From an uncultured Prevotellaceae bacterium (GTDB lineage Bacteria > Bacteroidota > Bacteroidia > Bacteroidales > Bacteroidaceae): DNA of 52,319 bases. This document shows, one piece after another, positions 15,284 to 24,406 of the stretch. Location: assembly GCA_902763615.1 (NCBI GenBank), contig CACWSX010000030.1, forward strand, positions 1 through 52,319. The letters run 5' to 3'. Below the pieces are notes generated by a model. It did not search any database and was not told where the DNA came from. It was given only the letters and a program-made list of their open reading frames with translations. The stretch's first letter is position 1, and the number at the start of each line of letters is the position of its first letter. Position numbers and translations under genes: made by a program.

Positions 15284-18200
15284 ATGCTTATGAAGTTCTG
15301 GCTATTCATATTATCAATCATTCTCATTTCGGCCTGTTCACGTCCTGACAGACAGACAGTCGACAAGTTGAATGCATTATCATATGCTAGTCACTATCGC
15401 AATATAGATACCACAGAATACTATGCGAAACATGCCTATGATTTATCCGCAAACTATGATAAAGGAAGGGCGGAGGCACTCAATAACCTTGCCTTTACCA
15501 ATATTGTTAAGATGCAATATGATGAGGCTGGGAAAAGGTTGAACGAAATACCGCAAATAACTGACAATCAAATTGAATTACTCGTTTGTTATGTTCAGCA
15601 GATGCGCTTATGCCAGCGTCGTTCAAAGAATCGTGAGTTCTACGAATACCGTGAGAATGCGATAGAAGCCCTGAAACGTATCAATGAAGAGCGCGACCAA
15701 TTAAGCGAAACTGAATTGCAACGTTTGCGTTACGCTGAGTCTGAAATGGCGATTGTTACTTCTACCTATTATTATTATGTAGGTTTGGAACGGCAGTCGA
15801 TTGATGCTCTCCAGAACATTGATGTTAATGATCTCCGCCTTGATACGGCGCAATGGCTGAACTACCTGTATTATGTCGGCTCTGGTGGCATCATCACCAA
15901 TGGTACTCAACAAGAGATTAATCAGGAGGAATTCGACCATCTGTTGCGTTGCTTCATCCATGCACGCCAAAACGATTATCCCTTTTTTGCAGCTAATGCC
16001 CTAGAAGCTCTCTCCGAACACCTTATGGATGAGGAATACCGTCGGCAACTGCTGGCCGACAATCTTCCAGCCCTGAAATTTATCAACCCTGAGGGTGTCA
16101 ACGATGATATGCTGGCAGGGTGGCTTGCAGAGGATGCCCTTTATCTTTTCTTACGTTATGGTGATATCTATCAGATAGCCGGCGCCTATCGCACCTTAGC
16201 TTCCTGCTACCGTCAGATTGACGATTATGAATCGGCCCTTTATAATCTTGAGGAGGCTCTTTCTGACTCTGTCATTTATCAGGCACCCGACCTGGTGGCA
16301 AGTATCCGTGAGCAGTTGAGTCTGGTGTATTCAGCGATGGATGAGAAACAACTAAGCGACGTGAACCGTAATGCTTACATCGATTTGATGAGCGAAACCC
16401 GCCAAGATCGTCAGTTGGAAGCCCGTGCAGCACAGTATGAGCGCAGTGCCACCCAACTTAACTATATGTTAGTGGCTGTGGTGTTTGCCATCATTCTCTT
16501 AGTGTTCCTATTATGGCTTTTCAATCGTTTAAATAAGTGGAAAAAAGGTAACTATAATCAACTCGAAGACGAGATTGAGCAGCGTCAGGATGATGTTTCT
16601 GCTAGCAAACTGCGCCTTGAAGACAATGAGCGCCGCCATTTGGAACAGCGTGCCAAGATATCACTTGTCAATGGCATAACACCCTTTATTGATCGTATTA
16701 TTCACGAGATTAACCGACTTGATACCCTTGATGAAAGCAGCAAACAGGAGAGTCTTGGCTATATCCGTGAACTCACTGATCAGATCAATGATTATAATGA
16801 TATTCTTACGCAATGGATACAACTGCGCCAAGGTGAGCTCAACCTCAAGATTGAGAGTTTTCCTTTGCAACCGCTTTTCGACCTGATGTCACATAGTCGT
16901 AAGGCTTTCGCCATGAAAGGTATTACGCTTGATGTGCAGGCCACTGATGCCCAAGTGAAGGCTGATCGTGTTTTGACGCTCTTTATGCTGAATACGTTGG
17001 CTGACAATGCTCGCAAGTTTACGGCTGAAGGTGGCAGTGTTTTAGTCTCTGCGCAGCAGACAGCCGATTATGTTGAGATCTCGGTTACTGATACGGGAGA
17101 GGGTATGAGCGAAGAACAATTGGCACATATCTTTGATCCCAAGCCCCTTGTTAATCATGGCTTTGGCCTTCTGAATTGTAAGGGAATCATTGAGAAATAC
17201 CGCAAGATCAGTCAGATATTCTCAGTATGTCAGATTACTGCCGATAGCACAAAAGGACAAGGTTCCCGCTTCTCCTTCCGTTTACCAAAGGGTGTCGTGC
17301 GTTTGCTGTTAGCGCTGCTCACACTCTCTGCTACCCTGACGCCTTCTCATGCATTGGCCGCTGAAGATTATGTGGGCAAGGCGAGTGTATTTGCCGATTC
17401 TGCCTATTTCTCCAATATCAACGGCACCTATGAGCGGACGTTGATGTTTGCAGACTCCTGCCGTTACTATTTGAATCTCCACTATCAGCAGCTTTGTCCG
17501 AATGGGCAAGATTTAATGTTACGCCAAGGCGACCTCTCATTGTTGATTCCGGAGATTAAGTGGTATCAGGATTCACTCAATACAAATTATAATGTCATCC
17601 TCGATATCCGTAATGAGAGTGCGGTAGCAGCTCTTGCTCTCCACGAGTGGCAATTGTATCAATATAACAACCGCATATATACGCAGTTGTATAAAGAAAT
17701 GTCTGCAGACAACACCTTGGCTGACTATTGTCGTATGATGCAGCAATCGCAGACAAACAAGCGCATCGCTATGATCCTGCTTATTCTTGTGCTTTGTTCC
17801 ATTCTGCCGGCCTATTATCTTTTGTATTATCGCCATCGTCTTTACTATCGTTTCCTAATGGAGCGTCAACAAATGTCGAGTCTTGAGATGATGGACGATG
17901 AGTTGCGACGTCTGGAACTCGAAACAGCCAATCTGCATGTGTCGAATGCCGTGCTCGACAACTGTCTTTCTACTCTCAAGCACGAAACAATGTATTATCC
18001 CTCGCGCATCCGCCAGTTGGTAGATCAAGGTGAGGAGGAGTCTCTGTCTGAGATCGTAGGCTATTATCGAGAACTTTATGGCATGCTCTCCCTGCAGGCG
18101 ATGGATCAGGTCGAGCGTACCAATCTGCATATCCGTCGTTTGTCGAATGGTATCTTGGGCGATGAGAATCTTATCAACTATCTGTTCTCCATTCTCCGTA

Positions 18201-18496
18201 AACAGGGTGGGGGCAAGGAACTGTCGGTGGTGTCGTCTGTCCATGATAGCAAATATGTTGAGATTACGATGCCGATGCCTAACCTTCATCTGAGTACAGA
18301 GGAGGCACAGGCTTTGTTTACCCCTGCTTCCGTGCAGAATATCCCTTATTTGCTTTGTCGTCAGATCGTGCGTGATCATGGTGAAGCAACCAATCGACGT
18401 ATGTGTGGCATCTGGGCAGAGGTGTGCGACGGACAGTTGTTGGTGCACATCATCCTGCCTGCTGCTCCGATAGTGTCAAATCATCAAAAAGAATAG
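15284..18496 (+). CDS. Two-headed sensor histidine kinase with a degenerate second kinase unit
   Basis: A 1070-residue protein resembling the Bacteroidetes DUF5112/DUF5113 kinases. Lipoprotein signal (ISACS lipobox near residue 19), then a periplasmic TPR-like helical domain to about 380, then TM1 (about 390-412). First cytoplasmic kinase: His in IIHEINRL (about 472), N-box LADNARKF, G1 DTGEGM, G2 GFGLLNCKGI, all intact. TM2 (about 671-692) returns to the periplasm for a second sensor, and TM3 is at about 826-848. In the second kinase unit, His about 899 (LKHETMYYPSRI) is kept, but the N-box Asn and both glycine boxes are missing. The paired response regulator starts five bases downstream. 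The signal sensed is unknown. The next ATG, at 15290, would also keep the signal peptide. Confidence 0.85.
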   Translation: MLMKFWLFILSIILISACSRPDRQTVDKLNALSYASHYRNIDTTEYYAKHAYDLSANYDKGRAEALNNLAFTNIVKMQYDEAGKRLNEIPQITDNQIELLVCYVQQMRLCQRRSKNREFYEYRENAIEALKRINEERDQLSETELQRLRYAESEMAIVTSTYYYYVGLERQSIDALQNIDVNDLRLDTAQWLNYLYYVGSGGIITNGTQQEINQEEFDHLLRCFIHARQNDYPFFAANALEALSEHLMDEEYRRQLLADNLPALKFINPEGVNDDMLAGWLAEDALYLFLRYGDIYQIAGAYRTLASCYRQIDDYESALYNLEEALSDSVIYQAPDLVASIREQLSLVYSAMDEKQLSDVNRNAYIDLMSETRQDRQLEARAAQYERSATQLNYMLVAVVFAIILLVFLLWLFNRLNKWKKGNYNQLEDEIEQRQDDVSASKLRLEDNERRHLEQRAKISLVNGITPFIDRIIHEINRLDTLDESSKQESLGYIRELTDQINDYNDILTQWIQLRQGELNLKIESFPLQPLFDLMSHSRKAFAMKGITLDVQATDAQVKADRVLTLFMLNTLADNARKFTAEGGSVLVSAQQTADYVEISVTDTGEGMSEEQLAHIFDPKPLVNHGFGLLNCKGIIEKYRKISQIFSVCQITADSTKGQGSRFSFRLPKGVVRLLLALLTLSATLTPSHALAAEDYVGKASVFADSAYFSNINGTYERTLMFADSCRYYLNLHYQQLCPNGQDLMLRQGDLSLLIPEIKWYQDSLNTNYNVILDIRNESAVAALALHEWQLYQYNNRIYTQLYKEMSADNTLADYCRMMQQSQTNKRIAMILLILVLCSILPAYYLLYYRHRLYYRFLMERQQMSSLEMMDDELRRLELETANLHVSNAVLDNCLSTLKHETMYYPSRIRQLVDQGEEESLSEIVGYYRELYGMLSLQAMDQVERTNLHIRRLSNGILGDENLINYLFSILRKQGGGKELSVVSSVHDSKYVEITMPMPNLHLSTEEAQALFTPASVQNIPYLLCRQIVRDHGEATNRRMCGIWAEVCDGQLLVHIILPAAPIVSNHQKE

Positions 18497-18501
18497 AAGA
18501 T

Positions 18502-19221
18502 ATGAATCAATTTAAAGTGATTATTGTAGAAGATGTGCTCTTAGAGTTGAAGGGCACATTGGGTATCCTCAAGAGTGATATACCTGAAGCAGACGTCATT
18601 GGTACGGCCGAGTCCGAACCAGATTATTGGAAATTACTCAAACAGCAGAAGCCCGATCTCGTGTTGCTTGATCTGGGATTGAGCGGTTCTACCACTGTTG
18701 GCGTGGAAATCTGCCGTACGACGAAAGAAATGCATCCGGATATAAAAGTGCTTATTTTTACGGGCGAAATCCTCAATGAGAAACTATGGGTGGATGTGCT
18801 CGATGCTGGTGCTGACGGCATCATTCTGAAAACTGGCGAGTTGCTGACGCGTCGTGATGTCAATGCGGTGATGGAAGGTAAGACATTGGTTTTCAACGAA
18901 CCTATTCTCGAAAAGATTGTTGAGCGTTTTAAACAGGCCGTTAGCGGTCAACTTGCCAAGCAAGAGGCGGTGGTTAACTATGAAATTGACGAATATGACG
19001 AACGTTTCCTTCGCCATTTGGCCCTAGGCTATACAAAAGAGCAGATTACAGGTCTGAGGGGCATGCCTTTTGGCGTCAAAAGTCTAGAGAAACGTCAAAA
19101 TGAATTGATCAAGAAACTCTTTCCAGAGAGTGTTGGTAATGTCAATGCTACACGTCTTGTGGTTCGCGCCATCGAACTGCACATCATCGATATCGACAAT
19201 CTCGTAGCTGATGATGAATAG
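18502..19221 (+). CDS. Response regulator with a divergent LuxR-like output domain
   Basis: A 239-residue regulator. The receiver domain (about 1-125) shows the acidic pair ED in VIIVEDVLLELK, the phosphoacceptor Asp in LVLLDLGLSG, Thr in VLIFTGE and Lys in GIILKTGE. The C-terminal part (about 165-230) has YDERFLRHLALGYTKEQITGL then VKSLEKRQNELIKKLF, a variant of the LuxR/GerE helix-turn-helix. ATG 18500-18504 region: the start is at 18502, because the upstream extension in the same frame lies inside the kinase gene. It is expected to be phosphorylated by the hybrid kinase just upstream and to act on DNA. Target genes are not evident in the window. Confidence 0.88.
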   Translation: MNQFKVIIVEDVLLELKGTLGILKSDIPEADVIGTAESEPDYWKLLKQQKPDLVLLDLGLSGSTTVGVEICRTTKEMHPDIKVLIFTGEILNEKLWVDVLDAGADGIILKTGELLTRRDVNAVMEGKTLVFNEPILEKIVERFKQAVSGQLAKQEAVVNYEIDEYDERFLRHLALGYTKEQITGLRGMPFGVKSLEKRQNELIKKLFPESVGNVNATRLVVRAIELHIIDIDNLVADDE

Positions 19222-19807
19222 TCCGGAAAAGTCCTCACGTTTAGGGGTGCTCATTTTACTCTTGCTAATTGCAGAGGTGGTGCTCATCTTTATCTCATGG
19301 ATATTCTCTGCCATGAGAGTTGAAGGTGTGCGTTCGTTGCTTTCAGGCGAAGGGATTCGCTGGTTTTTGGGCAACTTTACCTCGATAGTGGCATCTCCTT
19401 GGCTGGCTTGTCTTGTGTTGATGCTGATTGCATTAGGATGTCTGCAGAAGAGCGGTCTCATGCGTAAGCCACACAATAGTTATCGCGATCGTATGGCTCT
19501 GAGAATCACTATAGTATTCCTCGTGCTCTATGTGGGTGTGGTATTGTTGTTGACGGCTATTCCTCATGCGGTCTTGCTGTCGTCAACAGGCAATCTCTTT
19601 CCTTCGCCCTTCTCACGTAGCATCATGCCAATGTTTTGTTTTGGCATTATTCTCATCTCCGTATCATTCGGTCTCGTGTCTGGACGCTTCCAGACACTCT
19701 CCGATGTACTCGATGCCCTTTCGTACGGATGCCGGATGGGAGCTCCGTTATTTATCTTCTACATTCTTGTGATTCAATTATACGAATCACTGAAGTTCGT
19801 CTTCTAA
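19211..19807 (+). CDS. AbgT-like short membrane protein
   Basis: A 198-residue protein with five hydrophobic helices (about 10-33, 55-76, 93-118, 138-155, 175-193). The stretch VRSLLSGEGIRWFLGNF followed by ACLVLMLIALGCLQKSGLMRK resembles the start of AbgT-type (p-aminobenzoyl-glutamate) transporters and the short Bacteroidales proteins annotated that way. Full AbgT transporters are over 500 residues, so this is at best a partial homologue and transport is unproven. Its ATG overlaps the end of the response regulator gene by 11 bases, which suggests translational coupling with the two-component system. It converges with kdsB, the stop codons overlapping by four bases. Confidence 0.6.
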   Translation: MMNSPEKSSRLGVLILLLLIAEVVLIFISWIFSAMRVEGVRSLLSGEGIRWFLGNFTSIVASPWLACLVLMLIALGCLQKSGLMRKPHNSYRDRMALRITIVFLVLYVGVVLLLTAIPHAVLLSSTGNLFPSPFSRSIMPMFCFGIILISVSFGLVSGRFQTLSDVLDALSYGCRMGAPLFIFYILVIQLYESLKFVF

Positions 19808-20547
19808 CCAATCTGATTCAAAAATTCTTCGGCCCGCTGCAGGTCTTCAGGGGTGTCGATGCCAACAGTTTCGACATCCGTGAGTCCTACGCGAATGCGA
19901 TAGCCATTCTGCAACCAGCGCAATTGTTCTAGACTCTCTGCCTTCTCGAGAGAACTCTGTGGAAGCTTTGTCACCTCAGCCAATATCTCCCGACGATAGG
20001 CATACACACCTAGATGTTTCAAGAAGGGGTATTTGTCAAACCAGTCGTGTTGCTCCATTCCTCGGATATAGGGAATGATACTGCGACTGAAATATAGAGC
20101 GAAACCACGATTGTCGGTGACAATTTTTGGAGAATTAGGATTCTCAACAGCTTCGATGTTATCGAATGGTTTCCCAAGTGTGCCAATTTGTGTGGAGGGC
20201 TCGTCGAAGAGTTGCATCAGTGTCAGAATCTGGGAGGGCTGAATAAATGGCTCGTCACCTTGCACGTTGATAATGACATCGGCCTGAGTATTTGTCTTCT
20301 CTGTGGCCTCCTGAATACGGTCTGTGCCACTTTGGTGGTCGGCTCGTGTCATCACGGCCTTGCCGCCAAACGAGTTCACACACGCAAAGATGCGTTCGTC
20401 ATCAGTGGCTACATAAACCTCATTGAGCACACTGCTTACTTGTTCATATACTCTTTGGATGACAGTCTTTCCGCCGAGAACTGCCAGCGGCTTGCCCGGA
20501 AAACGTGTCGATGCATAGCGGGCGGGGATGATTGCTGTAAATTTCAT
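19804..20547 (-). CDS. kdsB: CMP-KDO synthetase
   Basis: A 247-residue nucleotidyltransferase (3-deoxy-manno-octulosonate cytidylyltransferase). The N-terminal AIIPARYASTRFPGKPLAVLGGKTVIQRVY is the family signature, and RADHQSGTDRIQEA, INVQGDEPFI and YFSRSIIPYIR are all present. It activates KDO with CTP for lipid A-core assembly in the cytoplasm. The minus-strand promoter motif TACCTTTG lies at 20555-20562, seven bases from the ATG, so the mRNA has almost no leader. It is monocistronic as far as can be seen. Confidence 0.95.
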   Translation of the reverse strand: MKFTAIIPARYASTRFPGKPLAVLGGKTVIQRVYEQVSSVLNEVYVATDDERIFACVNSFGGKAVMTRADHQSGTDRIQEATEKTNTQADVIINVQGDEPFIQPSQILTLMQLFDEPSTQIGTLGKPFDNIEAVENPNSPKIVTDNRGFALYFSRSIIPYIRGMEQHDWFDKYPFLKHLGVYAYRREILAEVTKLPQSSLEKAESLEQLRWLQNGYRIRVGLTDVETVGIDTPEDLQRAEEFLNQIG

Positions 20548-20638
20548 ACGCCTGCAAAGGTAATAATAATTTTTGATAGAAAATGAGGAATATCGTTAAA
20601 TAATGTACAAGAGTCATTGCAATCTCGATTTTTATTCG

Positions 20639-20646
20639 TATTTTTG
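20639..20646 (+). promoter_or_regulatory. -7 promoter element of the MORN gene
   Basis: TATTTTTG fits the -7 consensus and lies 24 bases before the ATG. ATTG at 20616-20619 could be the -33 box (19-base spacer). Confidence 0.55.
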
Positions 20647-20670
20647 CCAAGAAATTGAAGTTATAATAGA

Positions 20671-21792
20671 ATGAATAAGATACGATTTATATTTTCAGTC
20701 GCGATATTGATGATGCCTACAGTGCTTTTTGCACAGAAAATTACACTGGGTTCATGTATTACGAAGGACGGTGGTGAGTTTCAGGGGGAACTCTTTCTGG
20801 GGAAACCGCATGGCAAAGGGAAAACAGTTTATAAGAACGGTAATTGGTATGAGGGGCAGTATGAGAAGGGAAAGCGTCAGGGCTTTGGCACCTATACCTT
20901 TTTTGATGGCGAGAAATACGAGGGCGAGTGGTTTCAGGACCAGCAGCATGGTAAGGGCGTCTATTATTTCTCCAATAATAACCGCTACGAGGGCCTGTGG
21001 TTCCGAGACTATCAGCATGGTCACGGCATCATGTATTACTTTAATGGCGACAAATACGACGGCAACTGGTATATGGATAAACGCTCTGGCAAAGGTACCT
21101 ATACTTTTTCCAATGGTGCCTACTATAAAGGCGACTGGAAGGATGATCAGAAAAATGGACAGGGCTATTTTGATTGGGGTGATGGTTCCTCTTACGAAGG
21201 TCAGTGGGTAAACAATGTTTGTCAAGGGAAGGGTACCTTTAAGTATGCCTCAGGCGATGTGTATATTGGTCAGTGGAAGAATAATATGCAGCACGGCCGA
21301 GGCATTTATAAATTTCAAAACGGCGATGTTTACGAAGGCGACTATGTTGACGGTGAGCGTACGGGTACTGGTATTTCGAAATATGCTAATGGCGATAAAT
21401 ACACTGGTCAATTTCTCGAAGGTGATAAGCATGGCCAAGGCACGATGGTTTGGAAGAATGGCGATCAGTATGTGGGTCTTTGGAAGTCTGACAGACCTAA
21501 TGGCAAGGGCAAACTGACGACGAAGAAGGGTGATGTATTCGAAGGACAGTTCAAGAACGGGAAAATCGACGGTGAGGGTGTCGCACGCTATGCCGACGGT
21601 TCGAAGTTTAAGGGCACCTTCAAAGATGGCAAACGTAATGGTGCCGCCATCGAGGAAGACAAAGAGGGCAAACGCTTTGAAGGCTACTACAAAGATGATG
21701 TGCGAGACGGCAAATTTGTTGAAAAGGATCGTAACGGAAAGGTTATAGCCAGTGGTACCTATACCCGTGGCCATCGTCAACAAGATAATTAA
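20671..21792 (+). CDS. Exported MORN-repeat protein (about 14 repeats)
   Basis: A 373-residue protein with a signal peptide (MNKIRFIFSVAILMMPTVLFA, cut before QKI) and about 14 consecutive 23-residue MORN repeats filling the rest. Each has the pattern YEGxWxxDxxHGKGxYxFxNGDK; the first starts near residue 33 and the last near 330. MORN arrays form extended beta solenoids that bind lipids or proteins. In bacteria the function is usually unknown. Repeat spacing is regular with no gap, and the last two repeats lose the GKG core. YhcH, the branching enzyme and a DUF6057-like gene follow at short spacing on the same strand, so they may be one transcript. Confidence 0.9.
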   Translation: MNKIRFIFSVAILMMPTVLFAQKITLGSCITKDGGEFQGELFLGKPHGKGKTVYKNGNWYEGQYEKGKRQGFGTYTFFDGEKYEGEWFQDQQHGKGVYYFSNNNRYEGLWFRDYQHGHGIMYYFNGDKYDGNWYMDKRSGKGTYTFSNGAYYKGDWKDDQKNGQGYFDWGDGSSYEGQWVNNVCQGKGTFKYASGDVYIGQWKNNMQHGRGIYKFQNGDVYEGDYVDGERTGTGISKYANGDKYTGQFLEGDKHGQGTMVWKNGDQYVGLWKSDRPNGKGKLTTKKGDVFEGQFKNGKIDGEGVARYADGSKFKGTFKDGKRNGAAIEEDKEGKRFEGYYKDDVRDGKFVEKDRNGKVIASGTYTRGHRQQDN

Positions 21793-21825
21793 TACGAATC
21801 TTTTAAATTAAAATAACTATAAATT

Positions 21826-22272
21826 ATGATTATTGATCGACTGGAAAAACTCAGCATGTATGTGGTACTAAACCCCTTGTTTGCTGATGTAATTGATTTT
21901 CTGAGATGCCATGACCTCCAGACATTGGAGGTTGGCAAGTATCCCATCCGTGATAATAAGGTATTCCTCAACCTTCAGATGGCCAAAGGTCGTAGTCAGG
22001 ATGAGGCTGTATTAGAAACGCATATTGAGATGATTGACATCCAGATTCCTATCTCAGCAGAGGAGACTTTTGGCTACACTCCGTTGTCAGATTTGCCTAA
22101 TTATGAATACAATGCAGAGAAAGACATCACAAAATATGGTGAGATAAAAGCGCAGACCTATATCACAGTGAAGCCTGGAGAGTTTGTCATCTTCTTCCCT
22201 CAGGATGGTCATGCTCCCTGTATTACATCTCAAGGAGATATAAAAAAGGCAATTTTTAAGATTAAAGCATAA
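21826..22272 (+). CDS. YhcH/YjgK/YiaL family protein (DUF386)
   Basis: A 148-residue cupin-like protein with MIIDRLEKLSMYVVLNPLF, VFLNLQMAKGRSQDEAVLETHIEMIDIQ (the conserved E-x-H-x-x-x-D metal-site region) and PGEFVIFFPQDGHAPCI. Members are associated with sialic acid and other sugar metabolism (YhcH) or labelled beta-galactosidase subunit beta. The exact reaction is mostly unproven. It begins 33 bases after the MORN gene and ends six bases before glgB. The context suggests a link to carbohydrate handling but gives no specific substrate. Confidence 0.88.
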   Translation: MIIDRLEKLSMYVVLNPLFADVIDFLRCHDLQTLEVGKYPIRDNKVFLNLQMAKGRSQDEAVLETHIEMIDIQIPISAEETFGYTPLSDLPNYEYNAEKDITKYGEIKAQTYITVKPGEFVIFFPQDGHAPCITSQGDIKKAIFKIKA

Positions 22273-22278
22273 AAAGAT

Positions 22279-24405
22279 ATGGCAAAGAAAGTTACAACAA
22301 CAAAGCCTGCTTCCAAGAAAGCAGTGACCGCAAAGAATACTGCAGCGACGAAACTTGCCAAAGTGGTTGCAAAGAAAATCGTTGACCAGAAAGAGCCCGA
22401 ACATATAGGATTAGTACGTAATGACTCATGGTTGGAACCCTTCGAAGGTGCTATCAGAGGCCGTCACGATCATGCTGTATGGAAAATCAACCAACTGACA
22501 CAGAATGGCAAGAAGAAACTGTCTGACTTCGCCTCCGGTCATCTGTATTTCGGCCTGCACAAGCTCGCTAAAGGCTGGGTGTTCCGTGAGTGGGCTCCCA
22601 ATGCCACCGACATCTATCTGATAGGCGACTTCAACAACTGGCAGGAAACCGACAAATACCGTTGCAAGCGCATCGAAGGCACAGGCAACTGGGAATTGAA
22701 GCTTTCTGAAAAGGCTCTTAAGCACGGCCAGCTCTATAAGATGAAGGTCAAGTGGAATGGGGGAGAAGGTGAGCGTATTCCCGCTTGGTGCCGTCGCGTG
22801 GTACAGGACGACAATACGAAGATATTCTCCGCTCAGGTGTGGAATCCTGAGAAGCCCTACGAGTTCAAGAAGAAAAACTTTAAACCCAAGAAGAACCCGC
22901 TGCTCATCTACGAGTGCCACGTGGGTATGGGACAGGATGCTGAGAAGGTGGGCACCTACACCGAGTTCAAGGACAACGTGCTGCCGCGTATCATCAAGGA
23001 TGGATACAACTGTATCCAGGTGATGGCCATCCAGGAGCATCCCTACTATGGCTCCTTCGGCTATCACGTCAGTTCTTTCTTCGCACCATCTAGTCGTTTC
23101 GGTACCCCCGAGGAACTGAAGGAACTTATCGATACCGCCCATAAAAACGGCATCGCCGTCATCATGGATATCGTGCACTCCCACGCTGTGAAGAATGAGG
23201 TCGAGGGCTTAGGTAATCTCTGTGGCGATCCAAACCAGTTCTTCTATCCTGGCGACCGTCATGAGCATCCCGCATGGGACTCCCTCTGTTTCGACTATGG
23301 CAAGGACGACGTGCTTCACTTCTTGCTCTCCAACTGCAAATACTGGCTCGAGGAGTTCCATTTCGACGGCTTTCGTTTCGACGGTGTCACCTCGATGCTT
23401 TACTATTCTCATGGACTGGGTGAGGCCTTCGGTGGTTATGGCGACTATTTCAATGGTCATGAGGACGATAATGCCATCTGTTATCTTACATTGGCCAATA
23501 AACTCATCCATGAGGTGAACCCAAATGCTATTACCATTGCTGAGGAGGTTTCGGGTATGCCCGGTCTTGCTGCAAAGTTTGAAGATGGCGGCTACGGCTT
23601 CGACTATCGTATGGCGATGAACATCCCCGACTATTGGATTAAGACTATTAAGGAGGTGCGCGATGAGGATATCAATGTATGCTCAATTTTCTGGGAGGTC
23701 AAGAACCGTCGTCCCGATGAAAAAACCATATCATATTGCGAGAGCCATGACCAGGCATTGGTGGGCGACAAGACCATTATTTTCCGCCTGATTGATGCCG
23801 ATATGTACTGGCACTTCGCCAAGAAGGATGTCAACGATATAGCCCAGCGAGGTATTGCCCTTCATAAGATGATACGACTGGTAACGGCTGCGGCTATTAA
23901 CGGTGGTTACCTTAACTTCATGGGTAATGAGTTCGGTCATCCCGAATGGATCGACTTCCCGCGCGAAGGAAATGGCTGGAGCTACAAGTATGCCCGTCGC
24001 CAGTGGAATCTCGTCGACAACAAGGACCTCTGCTATCACTGGCTCGGTGACTTCGACCGTGAGATGCTGAAGGTCATCAAGAGTGTGAAGAATTTCCAGG
24101 ACACACCCGTTCAGGAAATCTGGCACAACGATGGTGACCAGGTGCTCTGCTTCATGCGTGGCGACCTTGTGTTTGTGTTCAACTTCTCGCCTACGCGCAG
24201 CTATACCGATTATGGATTCCTCGTGCCTACGGGTTCTTACGATGTGGTGCTCAATACCGACTCGAAGGACTTTGGCGGCAATGGCTTTGCCGATGACTCA
24301 ATGACGCATACCACGAACTATGACCCCCTTTATGTCAACGACAAGAAAGAGTGGCTGAAACTCTACATTCCTGCCCGTTCTGCCGTTGTTCTCAAAAAGA
24401 ACTAA
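22279..24405 (+). CDS. glgB: 1,4-alpha-glucan branching enzyme with basic N-terminal tail
   Basis: A 708-residue GH13 branching enzyme of the eukaryote-like type. Order: a Lys/Ala/Thr tail (about 1-38, repeated AKK and TTKPASKKA units), a carbohydrate-binding CBM48 domain (about 80-185: VFREWAPNATDIYLIGDFNNW), the TIM barrel (about 205-590) with catalytic D368 in FRFDGVTSM, acid E near 422 in AEEVSG, and ESHDQ near 490, and a C-terminal beta domain. It creates alpha-1,6 branches in glycogen. The histone- or HU-like tail is not part of typical GlgB; it has the look of a linker or nucleic acid-binding extension. It lies in a run with YhcH and the DUF6057-like gene. No other glg genes are nearby. 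Confidence 0.93.
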   Translation: MAKKVTTTKPASKKAVTAKNTAATKLAKVVAKKIVDQKEPEHIGLVRNDSWLEPFEGAIRGRHDHAVWKINQLTQNGKKKLSDFASGHLYFGLHKLAKGWVFREWAPNATDIYLIGDFNNWQETDKYRCKRIEGTGNWELKLSEKALKHGQLYKMKVKWNGGEGERIPAWCRRVVQDDNTKIFSAQVWNPEKPYEFKKKNFKPKKNPLLIYECHVGMGQDAEKVGTYTEFKDNVLPRIIKDGYNCIQVMAIQEHPYYGSFGYHVSSFFAPSSRFGTPEELKELIDTAHKNGIAVIMDIVHSHAVKNEVEGLGNLCGDPNQFFYPGDRHEHPAWDSLCFDYGKDDVLHFLLSNCKYWLEEFHFDGFRFDGVTSMLYYSHGLGEAFGGYGDYFNGHEDDNAICYLTLANKLIHEVNPNAITIAEEVSGMPGLAAKFEDGGYGFDYRMAMNIPDYWIKTIKEVRDEDINVCSIFWEVKNRRPDEKTISYCESHDQALVGDKTIIFRLIDADMYWHFAKKDVNDIAQRGIALHKMIRLVTAAAINGGYLNFMGNEFGHPEWIDFPREGNGWSYKYARRQWNLVDNKDLCYHWLGDFDREMLKVIKSVKNFQDTPVQEIWHNDGDQVLCFMRGDLVFVFNFSPTRSYTDYGFLVPTGSYDVVLNTDSKDFGGNGFADDSMTHTTNYDPLYVNDKKEWLKLYIPARSAVVLKKN

Positions 24406-24406
24406 A

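Noticed and set aside
20740-21780. CRISPR-like periodic repeats
   Set aside because: The 69-base period reflects the 23-residue MORN repeats; the units are diverged and coding.
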